Source: Streptomyces sp. SLBN-31 (GTDB taxonomy: Bacteria > Actinomycetota > Actinomycetes > Streptomycetales > Streptomycetaceae). Taken from it: a stretch of 64,000 nt of DNA. The position numbers and the translations under genes were made by a program. How positions within the stretch are numbered: position 1 is the stretch's first letter; every line of letters starts with the position of its first letter. A model generated the notes under the pieces. That model ran no database searches. It was not told the origin of the DNA and saw nothing but the letters and a program-made list of their open reading frames with translations. The stretch is taken from assembly GCF_006715395.1 (NCBI RefSeq), contig NZ_VFNC01000001.1, positions 496,001-560,000 of the forward strand. Reading direction: 5' to 3'. Below are positions 44,873-55,511 of the stretch, one piece after another.

Positions 44873-45613
44873 TCAGCGGACGGATTCGGCCACCGTGATG
44901 ATCTCGTGACTGTCGGCCCTCAGGGGGCCGCGTTCCCAGTCGCCGTACTGTTCCGTCACGCGAAGCCCCGCGCCGCGGAGCGTCCTTGACAGGGCGTCGG
45001 CCGAAAAGAAGCGCCGGGTGGCGCGGCAGGTCTGCGGGCGGGGCCAGGGGCCGCCCTCGAACGTCGTCGTGAAGGTCACCCGCTCGCCGCCGCCGGTCCC
45101 CTCCACCTCGCGCCACACCCGTACGGCACGGCCGTCCGGGCCGGTGACGCGGCGCACGTGCTCCGGCGTCCACTCGGCCCAGGCGCCCGCCGCCGGATTC
45201 CGGGTGCCGAACACGAACCGCCCGCCGGGAGCCAGGGCGGCGCGCACACCGCTCAGCGCGAGCCGCAGCTCCTCGTCGCCCACGAACACCTGGAAGGTGT
45301 GCCCGGTCATCAGGACCAGTTCGAACTCGCCGTTCCACGCCCGCGACCGCAGATCCCCGAGCACCCATTCGACCCCGGGCTCGCGACGCCGTGCCTGGAC
45401 GAGCATCGCGGCGGCCGGATCCAGACCGGTCAACCGCCCCCGGTGCCCCTCCCGGCGGGCCCGCGCGAGCAGCCGGCCGGTGCCGCAGCCCGCGTCGAGC
45501 ACCGACCGGGCGGACATCACCAGCCCCAGACAGAAGTCGTCGCCCGGCCCCCACGGGTGGAGGGCGTCGTAGAGGGAGGCGAGGGAAAGATCGGCGAACG
45601 ATCGGTCGACCAC
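44873..45613 (-). CDS. Class I SAM-dependent methyltransferase
   Basis: A protein of about 246 aa with a Rossmann methyltransferase fold. Motif I is VLDAGCGTGRLLARA, motif II region RLTGLDPAAAMLVQAR, motif III VEWVLGDLRS and motif IV FELVLMTGHTFQVF. The later LAPGGRFVFGTRNP is the usual post-motif strand. The C-terminal half has a beta-sheet insertion (ERVTFTTTFEGGPWPR). The acceptor is unknown. GTG 45613 is chosen because SFADLSLASLYD is the normal beginning of this group; a longer reading from 45673 is possible and neither has a clear ribosome site. Divergent from operon 2. Confidence 0.8.
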   Translation of the reverse strand: MVDRSFADLSLASLYDALHPWGPGDDFCLGLVMSARSVLDAGCGTGRLLARARREGHRGRLTGLDPAAAMLVQARRREPGVEWVLGDLRSRAWNGEFELVLMTGHTFQVFVGDEELRLALSGVRAALAPGGRFVFGTRNPAAGAWAEWTPEHVRRVTGPDGRAVRVWREVEGTGGGERVTFTTTFEGGPWPRPQTCRATRRFFSADALSRTLRGAGLRVTEQYGDWERGPLRADSHEIITVAESVR

Positions 45614-45827
45614 GCGCGGAAGTGTGTCACAAGCCACCGAACGCAAGGACGTGAACAACCGTCTTCTCACCACCCCCGAGCCCGCATCTTGCCTTGCCCG
45701 GATATCGGGCCCCGCCCGGCAAGCCGGAACCGGCCACCGTCCTGCGAACGGGTGCGTCGGAGTGCGGGGGGTTCGTGTTGATCACATATTGACCGGTAAC
45801 GGACCGGCATTCCTGAGGAGGCACTCC

Positions 45828-47465
45828 ATGCGCGGAGCCACGCACGCCAAGTGGGCCGCATGCGCGACGGCGGTCGCGCTCGCCGCGACTGCCTGCGGAG
45901 GCGGTGGGAGCGACAGCGGGAGCGGGAGCGGGTCCGGCGGTGGGGTGCTCAGCTCGTCCTGGGGCGATCCGCAGAACCCGTTGGAACCGGCCAACACCAA
46001 CGAGGTGCAGGGCGGCAAGGTCCTGGACATGATCTTCCGCGGGCTGAAGCGGTACGACCCCAGGACGGGCGCCGCCAAGGACATGCTCGCCGAGAAGATC
46101 GACACCACGGACTCACAGAACTTCACTGTCACCGTCAAGAGCGGCTGGAAGTTCAGCAACGGTGAGGCCGTCAACGCCAAGTCCTTCGTCGACGCGTGGA
46201 ACTACGGCGCCAGCCTGAAGAACAACCAGAAGAACGCGTACTTCTTCGGATACATCGAGGGCTACGACAAGACGCACCCGGACACCGGCAAGCAGACCGC
46301 GGACACCCTCTCCGGTCTCAAGGTCACCGGCGACCGCACCTTCACCGTCAAGCTCACCCAGAAGTTCTCGACCTTCCCCGACACCCTCGGCTACGCGGCC
46401 TACTCCCCGCTGCCGCAGGCGTTCTTCACCGACCACGCCAACTGGATCAAGAAGCCGGTCGGCAACGGCCCGTACACCGTGCAGTCGTACACCAAGGGCT
46501 CGATGATGTCGCTGCGCAAGTGGGACACCTACCCCGGCAGCGACAAGGCGCAGAACGGCGGCGTCGACCTCAAGGTCTACACCGACAACAACACCGCCTA
46601 CACCGATCTGATGGCCGGCAACCTCGACCTCGTCGACGACATCCCCGCCGCCCAGCTCAAGAACGTCAAGAACGACCTCGGCGACCGCTACCTCAACACA
46701 CCCGCCGGCATCATCCAGACGCTCGCGTTCCCGTACCACGACAAGAACTGGAACACCAGCGGCTCGGTGAAGGTCCGCAAGGGCCTGTCCATGGCGATCA
46801 ACCGCAAGCAGATCACCGAGACGATCTTCCAGAAGACCCGCACACCCGCCACCGACTGGACCTCGCCCGTACTCGGCACCAAGGGCGGCTTCCAGGACGG
46901 GCTGTGCGGAGACGGCTGCACCTACAACCCGAGCGAGGCCAAGAAGCTCGTCCAGGAGGGCGGCGGCCTGCCCGGCGGCCAGGTCAAGATCACGTACAAC
47001 GCGGACACGGGCTCGCACAAGGAGTGGGTGGACGCCGTGTGCAACTCCATCAACAACGCCCTCGGCAAGGACAAGGCCTGCGTCGGCAACCCGTTCGGCA
47101 CCTTCGCGGACTTCCGCAACCAGATCGGCCAGCACAAGATGACCGGGCCGTTCCGCACCGGCTGGCAGATGGACTACCCGCTCATCCAGAACTTCCTGCA
47201 GCCGCTCTACTACACCAACGCCTCCTCCAACGACGGCCAGTGGTCCAACAAGGACTTCGACAAGCTCGTGAACCAGGCCAACGCCGAGACCGACACCGCC
47301 AAGGCGATCGGCATCTTCCAGAACGCCGAGAAGGTCGTCCGCGACAACATGGCCGCCATCCCGCTGTGGTACCAGAACGGCAGCGCCGGCTGGTCCGACC
47401 GCCTCTCGAACGTGGCCCTCAACCCGTTCAGCGTCCCGGTGTACGACGAGATCAAGGTCGGCTGA
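45828..47465 (+). CDS. Oligopeptide-binding lipoprotein, BldKB-like (operon 2)
   Basis: A 545-aa SBP_bac_5 lipoprotein, paralogue of the one at 32336. The signal ends in VALAATACGGGG (lipid Cys about residue 23), then a Ser/Gly linker. The core opens with SWGDPQNPLEPANTNEVQGG and includes GLSMAINRKQITETIF, GLCGDGCTYNPSEAKKL and MAAIPLWYQNG. ATG 45828 has GAGGAGG 6 nt upstream. The leader contains TTGATCA and CATATT around 45778-45790, a possible promoter. The permease gene follows after only 6 bp, without the hairpin seen in operon 1. Confidence 0.9.
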   Translation: MRGATHAKWAACATAVALAATACGGGGSDSGSGSGSGGGVLSSSWGDPQNPLEPANTNEVQGGKVLDMIFRGLKRYDPRTGAAKDMLAEKIDTTDSQNFTVTVKSGWKFSNGEAVNAKSFVDAWNYGASLKNNQKNAYFFGYIEGYDKTHPDTGKQTADTLSGLKVTGDRTFTVKLTQKFSTFPDTLGYAAYSPLPQAFFTDHANWIKKPVGNGPYTVQSYTKGSMMSLRKWDTYPGSDKAQNGGVDLKVYTDNNTAYTDLMAGNLDLVDDIPAAQLKNVKNDLGDRYLNTPAGIIQTLAFPYHDKNWNTSGSVKVRKGLSMAINRKQITETIFQKTRTPATDWTSPVLGTKGGFQDGLCGDGCTYNPSEAKKLVQEGGGLPGGQVKITYNADTGSHKEWVDAVCNSINNALGKDKACVGNPFGTFADFRNQIGQHKMTGPFRTGWQMDYPLIQNFLQPLYYTNASSNDGQWSNKDFDKLVNQANAETDTAKAIGIFQNAEKVVRDNMAAIPLWYQNGSAGWSDRLSNVALNPFSVPVYDEIKVG

Positions 47466-47471
47466 GCCCGC

Positions 47472-48395
47472 ATGGGCAGGTACGTGCTCCGGCGTCTGCT
47501 CCAGATGATCCCGGTGTTCATCGGGGCCACGCTGCTGATCTTCCTGATGGTGAACGTGATGGGCGACCCCATCGCGGGCCTGTGCGGCGAGCGGCAGTGC
47601 GACCCGGCCACGGCCGCCCAGCTGAAGAAGGAGTTCGGGCTCGACAAGCCCGTGTGGCAGCAATACCTGACCTACATGGGGAACGTCTTCACCGGTGACT
47701 TCGGCACCGCCTTCAACGGGCAGAAGGTCACCGAGCTGATGGCGACGGCGTTCCCCGTCACCATCCGGCTGACGATCGTCGCGATCCTCTTCGAGATCGT
47801 CATCGGCGTCACGCTGGGCGTCATCACGGGCCTGAAGCGGGGCCGCCCCGTCGACACCTCCGTCCTCCTGCTCACCCTCGTCGTCATCTCCGTCCCCACC
47901 TTCGTCACCGGCCTGCTGCTGCAACTGCTGCTCGGCGTCGAGTGGGGCTGGATCAAACCCTCGGTCTCCCCGGAGGCCACCTTCAGCGAGCTGATCGTGC
48001 CGGGCCTGGTACTCGCCTCGGTCTCCCTCGCCTACGTCACCCGGCTGACCCGCACCTCCATCGCGGAGAACCGCCGCTCCGACTACGTCCGCACCGCCGT
48101 CGCCAAGGGCCTGCCCCGGCAGCGGGTGATCGTCCGGCACCTGCTGCGCAACTCCCTGATCCCCGTGGTCACCTTCATCGGCACCGACATCGGCGCCCTG
48201 ATGGGCGGCGCCATCGTCACCGAGCGGATCTTCAACATCCACGGCGTCGGCTACCAGCTCTACCAGGGCATCCTCCGGCAGAACACGCAGACCGTCGTCG
48301 GCTTCGTGACCGTCCTCGTCCTCGTCTTCCTGGTCGCCAACCTGCTCGTCGACCTGCTGTACGCCGTACTCGACCCGAGGATCCGCTATGCCTGA
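47472..48395 (+). CDS. Oligopeptide ABC permease, OppB type (operon 2)
   Basis: A 307-aa permease with the same start (MGRYVLRRLLQMIPVFIGA) and end (VDLLYAVLDPRIRYA) as its operon 1 counterpart. The EAA loop is ENRRSDYVRTAVAKGLPRQR. It carries an extra Cys pair in GLCGERQCDP in the first outer loop. No good ribosome site precedes ATG 47472, so translation is probably coupled to the binding-protein gene 6 bp upstream. Confidence 0.92.
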   Translation: MGRYVLRRLLQMIPVFIGATLLIFLMVNVMGDPIAGLCGERQCDPATAAQLKKEFGLDKPVWQQYLTYMGNVFTGDFGTAFNGQKVTELMATAFPVTIRLTIVAILFEIVIGVTLGVITGLKRGRPVDTSVLLLTLVVISVPTFVTGLLLQLLLGVEWGWIKPSVSPEATFSELIVPGLVLASVSLAYVTRLTRTSIAENRRSDYVRTAVAKGLPRQRVIVRHLLRNSLIPVVTFIGTDIGALMGGAIVTERIFNIHGVGYQLYQGILRQNTQTVVGFVTVLVLVFLVANLLVDLLYAVLDPRIRYA

Positions 48396-49368
48396 GCAGC
48401 CGTACGAACAGGAGGGCGCCATCGCCGGCACCGGAATGGGCGGCGCGATGGACCTCGCGGCGAGCGAGGCGACGACGCTCGAGAAGACGCCGGGCGGACC
48501 GGATGGCACCGGCCCGGCCGGCAAACCCCGCTCGCTGTGGTCCGACGCCTGGCGCGACCTGCGCCGCAACCCCGTCTTCATCATCGCGGGTGTCGCCATC
48601 CTCTTCCTGGTCTTCATCTCGCTGTGGCCCTCGGCCATCACCTGGATGAGCCCCCTCAAGTGCGACCTGGCCAAGGCCCAGCAGGGCTCCCAGTCCGGCC
48701 ACCCCTTCGGCTTCGACGGCCAGGGCTGCGACGTCTACACACGCACCGTCTACGGCACCCGTACGTCCGTCACGGTCGGCGTCTGCGCCACGCTCGGGGT
48801 CGCGATCCTCGGCTCGGCACTCGGCGGCCTCGCGGGCTACTTCGGCGGCGCGTGGGACTCGTTCCTCTCCCGCGTCACCGACATCTTCTTCGCGATCCCG
48901 GTCGTGCTGGGCGGCCTGGTCCTGCTGTCGGTGGTGACCAGCAACACCGTGTGGCCGGTCGTCGGTTTCATCGTGCTGCTGGGCTGGCCACAGATCGCCC
49001 GCATCGGCCGCGGCTCCGTCATCACCGCCAAGCAGAACGACTACGTCCACGCCGCCCGCTCCCTGGGCGCCTCCAACTCCCGCATCCTGCTCAGGCACAT
49101 CGCGCCCAACGCGGTCGCCCCGGTGATCGTCGTCGTCACCATCGCGCTCGGCACCTACATCGCCCTGGAAGCCACCCTGTCCTTCCTCGGCGTCGGCCTG
49201 AAACCCCCGAACGTCAGCTGGGGCATCGACATCTCCGCCGCCTCCCCCTACATCCGCAACGCCCCGCACATGCTCCTGTGGCCGGCCGGCGCCCTCGCCA
49301 TCACCGTCCTCGCCTTCATCATGCTCGGCGACGCGGTCCGCGACGCCCTCGACCCGAAGCTGAGGTGA
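48388..49368 (+). CDS. Oligopeptide ABC permease, OppC type (operon 2)
   Basis: A 326-aa permease. A disordered N-terminal tail (about 45 residues) precedes SLWSDAWRDLRRNPVFIIAG and six helices. The EAA loop is KQNDYVHAARSLGASNSRIL and the C-terminus VRDALDPKLR. ATG 48388 overlaps the preceding gene by 8 bp, the same overlap as in operon 1. Confidence 0.92.
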   Translation: MPEQPYEQEGAIAGTGMGGAMDLAASEATTLEKTPGGPDGTGPAGKPRSLWSDAWRDLRRNPVFIIAGVAILFLVFISLWPSAITWMSPLKCDLAKAQQGSQSGHPFGFDGQGCDVYTRTVYGTRTSVTVGVCATLGVAILGSALGGLAGYFGGAWDSFLSRVTDIFFAIPVVLGGLVLLSVVTSNTVWPVVGFIVLLGWPQIARIGRGSVITAKQNDYVHAARSLGASNSRILLRHIAPNAVAPVIVVVTIALGTYIALEATLSFLGVGLKPPNVSWGIDISAASPYIRNAPHMLLWPAGALAITVLAFIMLGDAVRDALDPKLR

Positions 49369-49377
49369 GCCGTCGTC

Positions 49378-50344
<967 letters not shown>

Positions 50345-50352
<8 letters not shown>

Positions 50353-51430
50353 ACGGGCCGAGCCGATCCTCGAAGTGAGCGGACTGGTCAAGCACTATCC
50401 GTTGACCCGGGGCATCGTGATCAGGAAACAGGTCGGTGCCGTCAAGGCGGTCGACGGCGTGGACTTCACGCTCCACAAGGGCGAGACCCTCGGCATCGTC
50501 GGGGAGTCCGGCTGCGGCAAGTCGACCGTCGCCAAGATGCTCGTCAACCTCGAGCGGCCGACCCAGGGACTGATCAGGTACAAGGGCGAGGACATCGGCA
50601 AGCTGTCCGCCAGGGCCCTGAAGTCCGTCCGCCGCAACATCCAGATGGTGTTCCAGGACCCCTACACCTCGCTCAACCCCCGTATGACGGTGGGCGACAT
50701 CATCGGCGAGCCGTACGAGATCCACCCCGAGGTGGCCCCCAAGGGCGACCGGCGCAAGAAGGTCCAGGAGCTGCTCGACGTCGTCGGCCTCAACCCCGAG
50801 TACATCAACCGCTATCCGCACCAGTTCTCCGGCGGCCAGCGCCAGCGCATCGGCATCGCGCGCGGGCTGGCGCTGCGCCCGGAGGTCATCGTCGCCGACG
50901 AGCCGGTCTCCGCGCTCGACGTCTCCGTGCAGGCCCAGGTGGTCAACCTCCTCGACCGGCTGCAGAGCGAGTTCGAGCTCAGTTACGTCTTCATCGCGCA
51001 CGACCTGTCGATCGTCCGGCACATCTCCGACCGGGTGGGCGTGATGTACCTCGGGCGGATCGTGGAGATCGGCAGGGACGAGGAGATCTACGACCACCCC
51101 ACGCACCCGTACACCCAGGCGCTGCTCTCCGCCGTCCCCGTGCCCGACCCGGAGGCGCGCGAACACCGGGAGCGCATCATCCTCACCGGCGACGTCCCCT
51201 CCCCGACGAACATCCCTTCCGGCTGCCGCTTCCGCACCCGCTGCTGGAAGGCGCGGGAGCGGTGCGGGCTGGAGGTGCCGGCGCTGGCGGTGCCGGCGGA
51301 GTTCAGGCACACGGGCGGCCCGGCCGCCCACGCCTCCGCCTGTCACTTCGCCGAGACGCTGACGATGAGGCGCTCCGCGCCGGGGCAGGTGGTCCCGCCC
51401 GAGGAGGCGCAAAGCAACGGACCGGGGTGA
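50345..51430 (+). CDS. Oligopeptide ABC ATPase, OppF type (operon 2)
   Basis: A 361-aa ATPase. Walker [11 protein letters not shown], signature [16 protein letters not shown], Walker [14 protein letters not shown]-terminal [15 protein letters not shown] and [11 protein letters not shown] 50345 overlaps the previous gene by 8 bp and has GGAGGGAG about 9 nt upstream. The stop codon lies inside the 5' arm/loop boundary of the terminator hairpin. Confidence 0.93.
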
Positions 51431-51451
51431 CATGGCGCACCCCGGTCCGTT
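51416..51451 (+). terminator. Perfect 14-bp hairpin overlapping the stop codon of operon 2
   Basis: Arms 51416-51429 and 51438-51451 are perfectly complementary with an 8-nt loop; the TGA stop is 51428-51430. It separates operon 2 from the convergent S9 peptidase gene. Confidence 0.8.
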
Positions 51452-51540
51452 CACGGCACCCGCACGGCCGTACGTTCTTCAGAGTGGCGCGTCCGTATAT
51501 CGGGACCGGGTCGGCCAAGTTGCCTGTGTGTTAACGCGGT

Positions 51541-53682
51541 TCATGCGGATTTGTGCGGATGCGCAAGCCCCAGTGACCGCTTGAGGAAGTCGACCTGGAG
51601 CAGCAGCAGGTTCTCCGCGACCTGTTCCTGCGGGGTCATGTGCGTCACGCCGGACAGCGGCAGCACCTCGTGCGGACGGCCCGCGGCCAGCAGTGCGGAG
51701 GACAGGCGCAGGGCGTGCGCGACGACCACGTTGTCGTCCGCCAGGCCGTGGACGATCATCAGCGGGCGGTGCGGTTCGGCGGGCGCCGACAGGCCGTCGT
51801 CGGTGACCAGCGAGCTGTTCGCGTACGCCTCCGGGCTCGCCGCCGGGTCGCCCAGGTACCGCTCCGTGTAGTGCGTGTCGTACAGCCGCCAGTCGGTGAC
51901 CGGGGCGCCGGCGATGCCCGCGTGGAAGACGTCCGGCCGGCGCAGCACCGACAGGCCCGCCAGCCAGCCGCCGAAGGACCAGCCGCGGACGGCCACCCGG
52001 GAAAGGTCCAGCGGGAAGGTCTTCGCGAGGGCCTGCAGTGCCTCCACCTGGTCGTCCAGGGAGACGGTGAAGTCGCCGTGGACGGCCTTCTCCCAGGCGG
52101 GGGAGCGGCCCGGGGTGCCCCGCCCGTCGGCGACGACCACCGCGAAGCCCTGGTCGGCGAACCACTGCGAGGTGAGATGGGCGTTGTGCGCGGCGACCAC
52201 GCGGGGTCCGTGCGGACCGCCGTACGGATCCATGAGGACCGGCAGGGGGGTCTCACCGTCGTGATCACGGGGGAGCAGGACGGCGCACGGGATGCGCCGT
52301 GCGCCCCCCTCGGTGAGCCTCACGCGCGGGGACATACCGGGATCTTCCGCGTACGAGGTGATCGTCGCCATGTGCTTGTCGCCGCGCAGCACCCGCACGC
52401 GGGCGCCCGGCCGGTCCAGTGCGGACGACGCCAGCACGGTCACGCCCCCGGCGCGCACCGCGGAGTGCACGCCGGGTTCCTGCGAAAGGCGCTCCACACC
52501 GAGTTCGTTGACGCGATAGACGTGCACCTCGCCGACCTCGGCGGCGCCCTCGGGGGCCTCCGCGCCGGCCGAGGCCGAGACCAGCACGTCCTCGGCCGTT
52601 ACGTCCAGGACCGCCCGGACGTGCAACTGCGGTCCCGTCAGCGGGCGTTCACCCACCGCGAGCACGCGCGCGCCGCCCTCGTCGGCGATCCGCACGAGCT
52701 GCCCCGAGGGACTCCAGCAGGGCACCCCGGGGAAAAGATCCAGCCAAACTGGATCTTCGTCCGCGTGCACCAGCCGGGTCGCCCCGGTGCCCGGGTCCAC
52801 GGCCAGGTAGAGCTGACTCCGCTGGTCGCGCGCCTGTACGAGCAGCAGGGGTGCCCCCGCCTCTGACCAGTGGACATGCGCCAGGTACGGATAGCGCGCC
52901 CAGTCCCAGACGACCTCCGTGCGCGACCCGTCCAGGCCGATCACGAACAGCCGTACGTCCGCGTTGTCGGTGCCCGCCGCCGGATAGGGGACGTGCTGTG
53001 GATCACGTTCCGGATGGGCGGGGTCGGAGATCCACCAGCGCCGCACCGGCGTGTCGTCCACGCGCGCCACCAGCAGCCGGTCCGACTCCGGCGACCACCA
53101 GAAGCCCCGCGAACGGCCCATCTCCTCGGCCGCGACGAACTCGGCGAGACCGTAGGTGACGTTCTCCGACTCCGGCTCCGCGAGCGCCCGTCCGCCCTCG
53201 CCCTCGGCGCCCACGACCCGCAGGGCGCCCCGGGCGACGTACGCGACGAACCGGCCGTCGGGGGAGGGGCGCGGGTCGATCACCGGTCCTGGCGCGGGCA
53301 GTTCACGTGCGGTGCCGGCCCTCAGCTCGGCCGTGAAAAGCCGCCCTGACAACGCGAAAGAGGCCAACTCCACGGCCGCGTCGGTGGCATAGCCGACGAT
53401 GCCCGCACCGCTCTCGCGGCTGCGCTCGCGGCGTGCCCGCTCCTCGGCGGACAGCTTCTCGTGATCTCCTCCGAGCAGGGCGCGCGGATCGGCCGCGACG
53501 CGCTCCCCGCCCCCCGACCCGTCCAGCACCCACAGGGAACTCGCCCTGTCCGTACCGGAGGTGGAGCGCAGGAACACGACACGGGCGCCGTCGGGCGCCA
53601 CCGTGAAAGCCCGCGGCGCGCCGAGGGTGAAACGCTGGGTGCGCGCGTGCCGGCGGGGGAAGGAGTCGGACCTCGTCGTCAT
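51541..53682 (-). CDS. S9 family (dipeptidyl-peptidase IV-like) prolyl oligopeptidase
   Basis: A 713-aa cytoplasmic serine peptidase. The N-terminal about 440 residues form a beta-propeller (repeated units such as IDPRPSPDGRFVAYVARG and GFWWSPESDRLLVARVDD). The C-terminal alpha/beta hydrolase carries the nucleophile Ser569 in RGWSFGGW, acid HGLADDNV and His GVTHM. VLMDPYGGPHGPRVV is the oxyanion-side strand of DPP4 enzymes. EFVAAEEMGRSRGFWW contains the Glu-Glu motif of DPP4-type aminodipeptidases. It would remove dipeptides, often Xaa-Pro, from short peptides, which suits a gene beside three peptide importers. ATG 53682 is chosen; upstream in-frame sequence is AT-rich promoter. Confidence 0.88.
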   Translation of the reverse strand: MTTRSDSFPRRHARTQRFTLGAPRAFTVAPDGARVVFLRSTSGTDRASSLWVLDGSGGGERVAADPRALLGGDHEKLSAEERARRERSRESGAGIVGYATDAAVELASFALSGRLFTAELRAGTARELPAPGPVIDPRPSPDGRFVAYVARGALRVVGAEGEGGRALAEPESENVTYGLAEFVAAEEMGRSRGFWWSPESDRLLVARVDDTPVRRWWISDPAHPERDPQHVPYPAAGTDNADVRLFVIGLDGSRTEVVWDWARYPYLAHVHWSEAGAPLLLVQARDQRSQLYLAVDPGTGATRLVHADEDPVWLDLFPGVPCWSPSGQLVRIADEGGARVLAVGERPLTGPQLHVRAVLDVTAEDVLVSASAGAEAPEGAAEVGEVHVYRVNELGVERLSQEPGVHSAVRAGGVTVLASSALDRPGARVRVLRGDKHMATITSYAEDPGMSPRVRLTEGGARRIPCAVLLPRDHDGETPLPVLMDPYGGPHGPRVVAAHNAHLTSQWFADQGFAVVVADGRGTPGRSPAWEKAVHGDFTVSLDDQVEALQALAKTFPLDLSRVAVRGWSFGGWLAGLSVLRRPDVFHAGIAGAPVTDWRLYDTHYTERYLGDPAASPEAYANSSLVTDDGLSAPAEPHRPLMIVHGLADDNVVVAHALRLSSALLAAGRPHEVLPLSGVTHMTPQEQVAENLLLLQVDFLKRSLGLAHPHKSA

Positions 53683-53869
53683 GGACCGACCATATTGGCC
53701 ATGCGCCCCCTTGTGCGGCCGTGCGCCGATCGATGCGCAGGCCCGGATAGTTATGATCACTAGCGCATAGTGGGTATGAACCTGCTGGTCCTTGTGGATT
53801 TATCTGCGAGGAATGCGTTGCCCCTTGGTCCGACCCCCGTGTACTTGGGATCTTTGGAGGTGAGCCGCC

Positions 53870-54064
53870 GTGGCACTCTCGATTTCGGCGGTGGTGCTGC
53901 TGGCGATCGTCGTCTTCCTGTTGGTCAAGAAGTCCGGACTCAAGGGCGGGCATGCGCTCGTCTGCATCCTGCTGGGGTTCTATCTCGCCTCATCGACCGT
54001 CGCACCCACGATCAACGATCTGACGACGAACATCGCCAGCATGATCGGCAGCATCAAGTTCTGA
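53870..54064 (+). CDS. Small two-helix membrane protein
   Basis: A 64-aa protein: helix 1 [20 protein letters not shown], a basic turn, helix 2 around [19 protein letters not shown], then a short polar tail. No family name known to me. GTG 53870 has a strong GGAGGTGA 7-8 nt upstream. It sits 19 bp before mshB on the same strand and may be co-transcribed. A possible -35 TTGCCC is at 53818. Confidence 0.7.
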   Translation: MALSISAVVLLAIVVFLLVKKSGLKGGHALVCILLGFYLASSTVAPTINDLTTNIASMIGSIKF

Positions 54065-54083
54065 CATGCGTAGGGTGGGGGCC

Positions 54084-54950
54084 ATGACGGAATCCCCCGC
54101 CCGGCGCCTCCTCCTGGTGCACGCGCACCCGGACGACGAGTCGATCAACAACGGCGCGACCATGGCCAGGTACGCGGCCGAGGGTGCCCGGGTGACCCTG
54201 GTCACCTGCACGCTCGGCGAGCGCGGCGAGGTCATCCCGCCCGAGCTGCGCCACCTCACCGGCGCGGCCCTGGGCGAGCACCGGCTGGCCGAGCTGACCG
54301 CGGCCATGGGCGAGCTGGGCGTCGAGGACTTCCGTCTGCTGGGCGGCCCGGGCCGCTACGGCGACTCGGGAATGATGGGCATCGCCGACAACGACGACCC
54401 CGCCTGCTTCTGGCAGGCCGACGTCGACGAGGCCGCCGCGCTGCTCGCCGAGGTGATCCTGGAGGTGCGCCCCCAGGTCCTCGTCACCTACGACGAGAAC
54501 GGCGGCTACGGCCACCCCGATCACATCCAGACCCACCGTGTCGCCATGCGCGCCACCGAACTGGCCGCCGCGCAGGGCTGGGACATCCCCAAGGTGTACT
54601 GGAACCGGGTGCCCCGGTCGGTCGCCGAGGAGGCCTTCGCCCGGCTCGCGGGCGAGTTGTCCGGTACGCCCTTCTCCAAGGCCGCCGCCGTCGACGACGT
54701 ACCGGGCGTGGTGGCCGACGACCGTGTCACCGCGGAGATCGACGGCACCGCGTACGCGGTCGCGAAGGCCGCCGCGATGCGCGCGCACGTCACGCAGATC
54801 GACGTCGCCCCGCCGTACTTCGCCCTCTCCAACGAGCTCGCGCAACCCCTCTTCACCACCGAGTACTACGAGCTGGTGCGCGGGAAGGCCGCGGCGCATT
54901 GGGAGAACGACCTGTTCGCCGGACTGGGCCCCGGCAAGGAGGAGTCATGA
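54084..54950 (+). CDS. mshB: Mycothiol biosynthesis deacetylase MshB
   Basis: A 288-aa zinc-dependent LmbE-family enzyme that deacetylates GlcNAc-inositol to GlcN-inositol, the second enzymatic modification step of mycothiol synthesis. Zinc ligands: His15 and Asp18 in HAHPDDES, and His147 in [10 protein letters not shown]. The MshB-specific [18 protein letters not shown] and [11 protein letters not shown] segments are present. ATG 54084 is favoured (GGTGGGGG just upstream) over an ATG 18 bp earlier. Its stop overlaps the start of the DUF6113 gene (ATGA). Confidence 0.93.
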   Translation: MTESPARRLLLVHAHPDDESINNGATMARYAAEGARVTLVTCTLGERGEVIPPELRHLTGAALGEHRLAELTAAMGELGVEDFRLLGGPGRYGDSGMMGIADNDDPACFWQADVDEAAALLAEVILEVRPQVLVTYDENGGYGHPDHIQTHRVAMRATELAAAQGWDIPKVYWNRVPRSVAEEAFARLAGELSGTPFSKAAAVDDVPGVVADDRVTAEIDGTAYAVAKAAAMRAHVTQIDVAPPYFALSNELAQPLFTTEYYELVRGKAAAHWENDLFAGLGPGKEES

Positions 54951-55357
54951 ACGACCGGGGCTCCGCGCTCGCCCAGCCCCTGCGGCCCCCGTCCGTGGGG
55001 CGGGTCCTGCTGTACCTCGGCCTCTTCCTGCTCGGCGCGGTCGTCGGGGCGGCCGGTTCGCTCGTGCAGGGCGGCTGGTTCCCCGGCGGGCTGTTGCTCG
55101 CGCTCGCCGGCGAGGCAGGGCTCTGCCTCGGCGGCGGATGGGCCGTCCGCGGCCGGGGCGGGGCCGTCGCGCCGGCCGCCGGCTGGATCGTCGCCGTCAT
55201 CCTGCTCACGGCCAGTCGGCCCGAGGGCGACTTCCTTTTCGGCGCGGGAGGCGGCTCGTACCTCTTCCTCCTCGGTGGCATGGCCGTTGCTGTGATCTGC
55301 GCCACCATCGGGCGGGGGTGGCAACCGGGTGGCGGTGACGTCCGACTTGGCAAGTGA
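54947..55357 (+). CDS. DUF6113-like four-helix membrane protein
   Basis: A 136-aa protein with four hydrophobic helices ([67 protein letters not shown]). It matches the small membrane proteins that follow mshB in streptomycetes. ATG 54947 overlaps the mshB stop by 4 bp and has GGAGG 3-4 nt upstream. A role linked to mycothiol is suggested only by coupling. Confidence 0.8.
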   Translation: MNDRGSALAQPLRPPSVGRVLLYLGLFLLGAVVGAAGSLVQGGWFPGGLLLALAGEAGLCLGGGWAVRGRGGAVAPAAGWIVAVILLTASRPEGDFLFGAGGGSYLFLLGGMAVAVICATIGRGWQPGGGDVRLGK

Positions 55358-55511
55358 CGTACCACTTCGCCATTAACCATGCGTGGGAGTCCCGTGTGGG
55401 TTTCCCCGGCGGTCGTGGGATACGGGCCAGAAGTGGCCAGTATGGTGGTGCGCGCCGCCGAGCTGCCCGTGAGGTCGTGTCGGGCGGTGGAGCCAACCGG
55501 GAGAACCTGCC

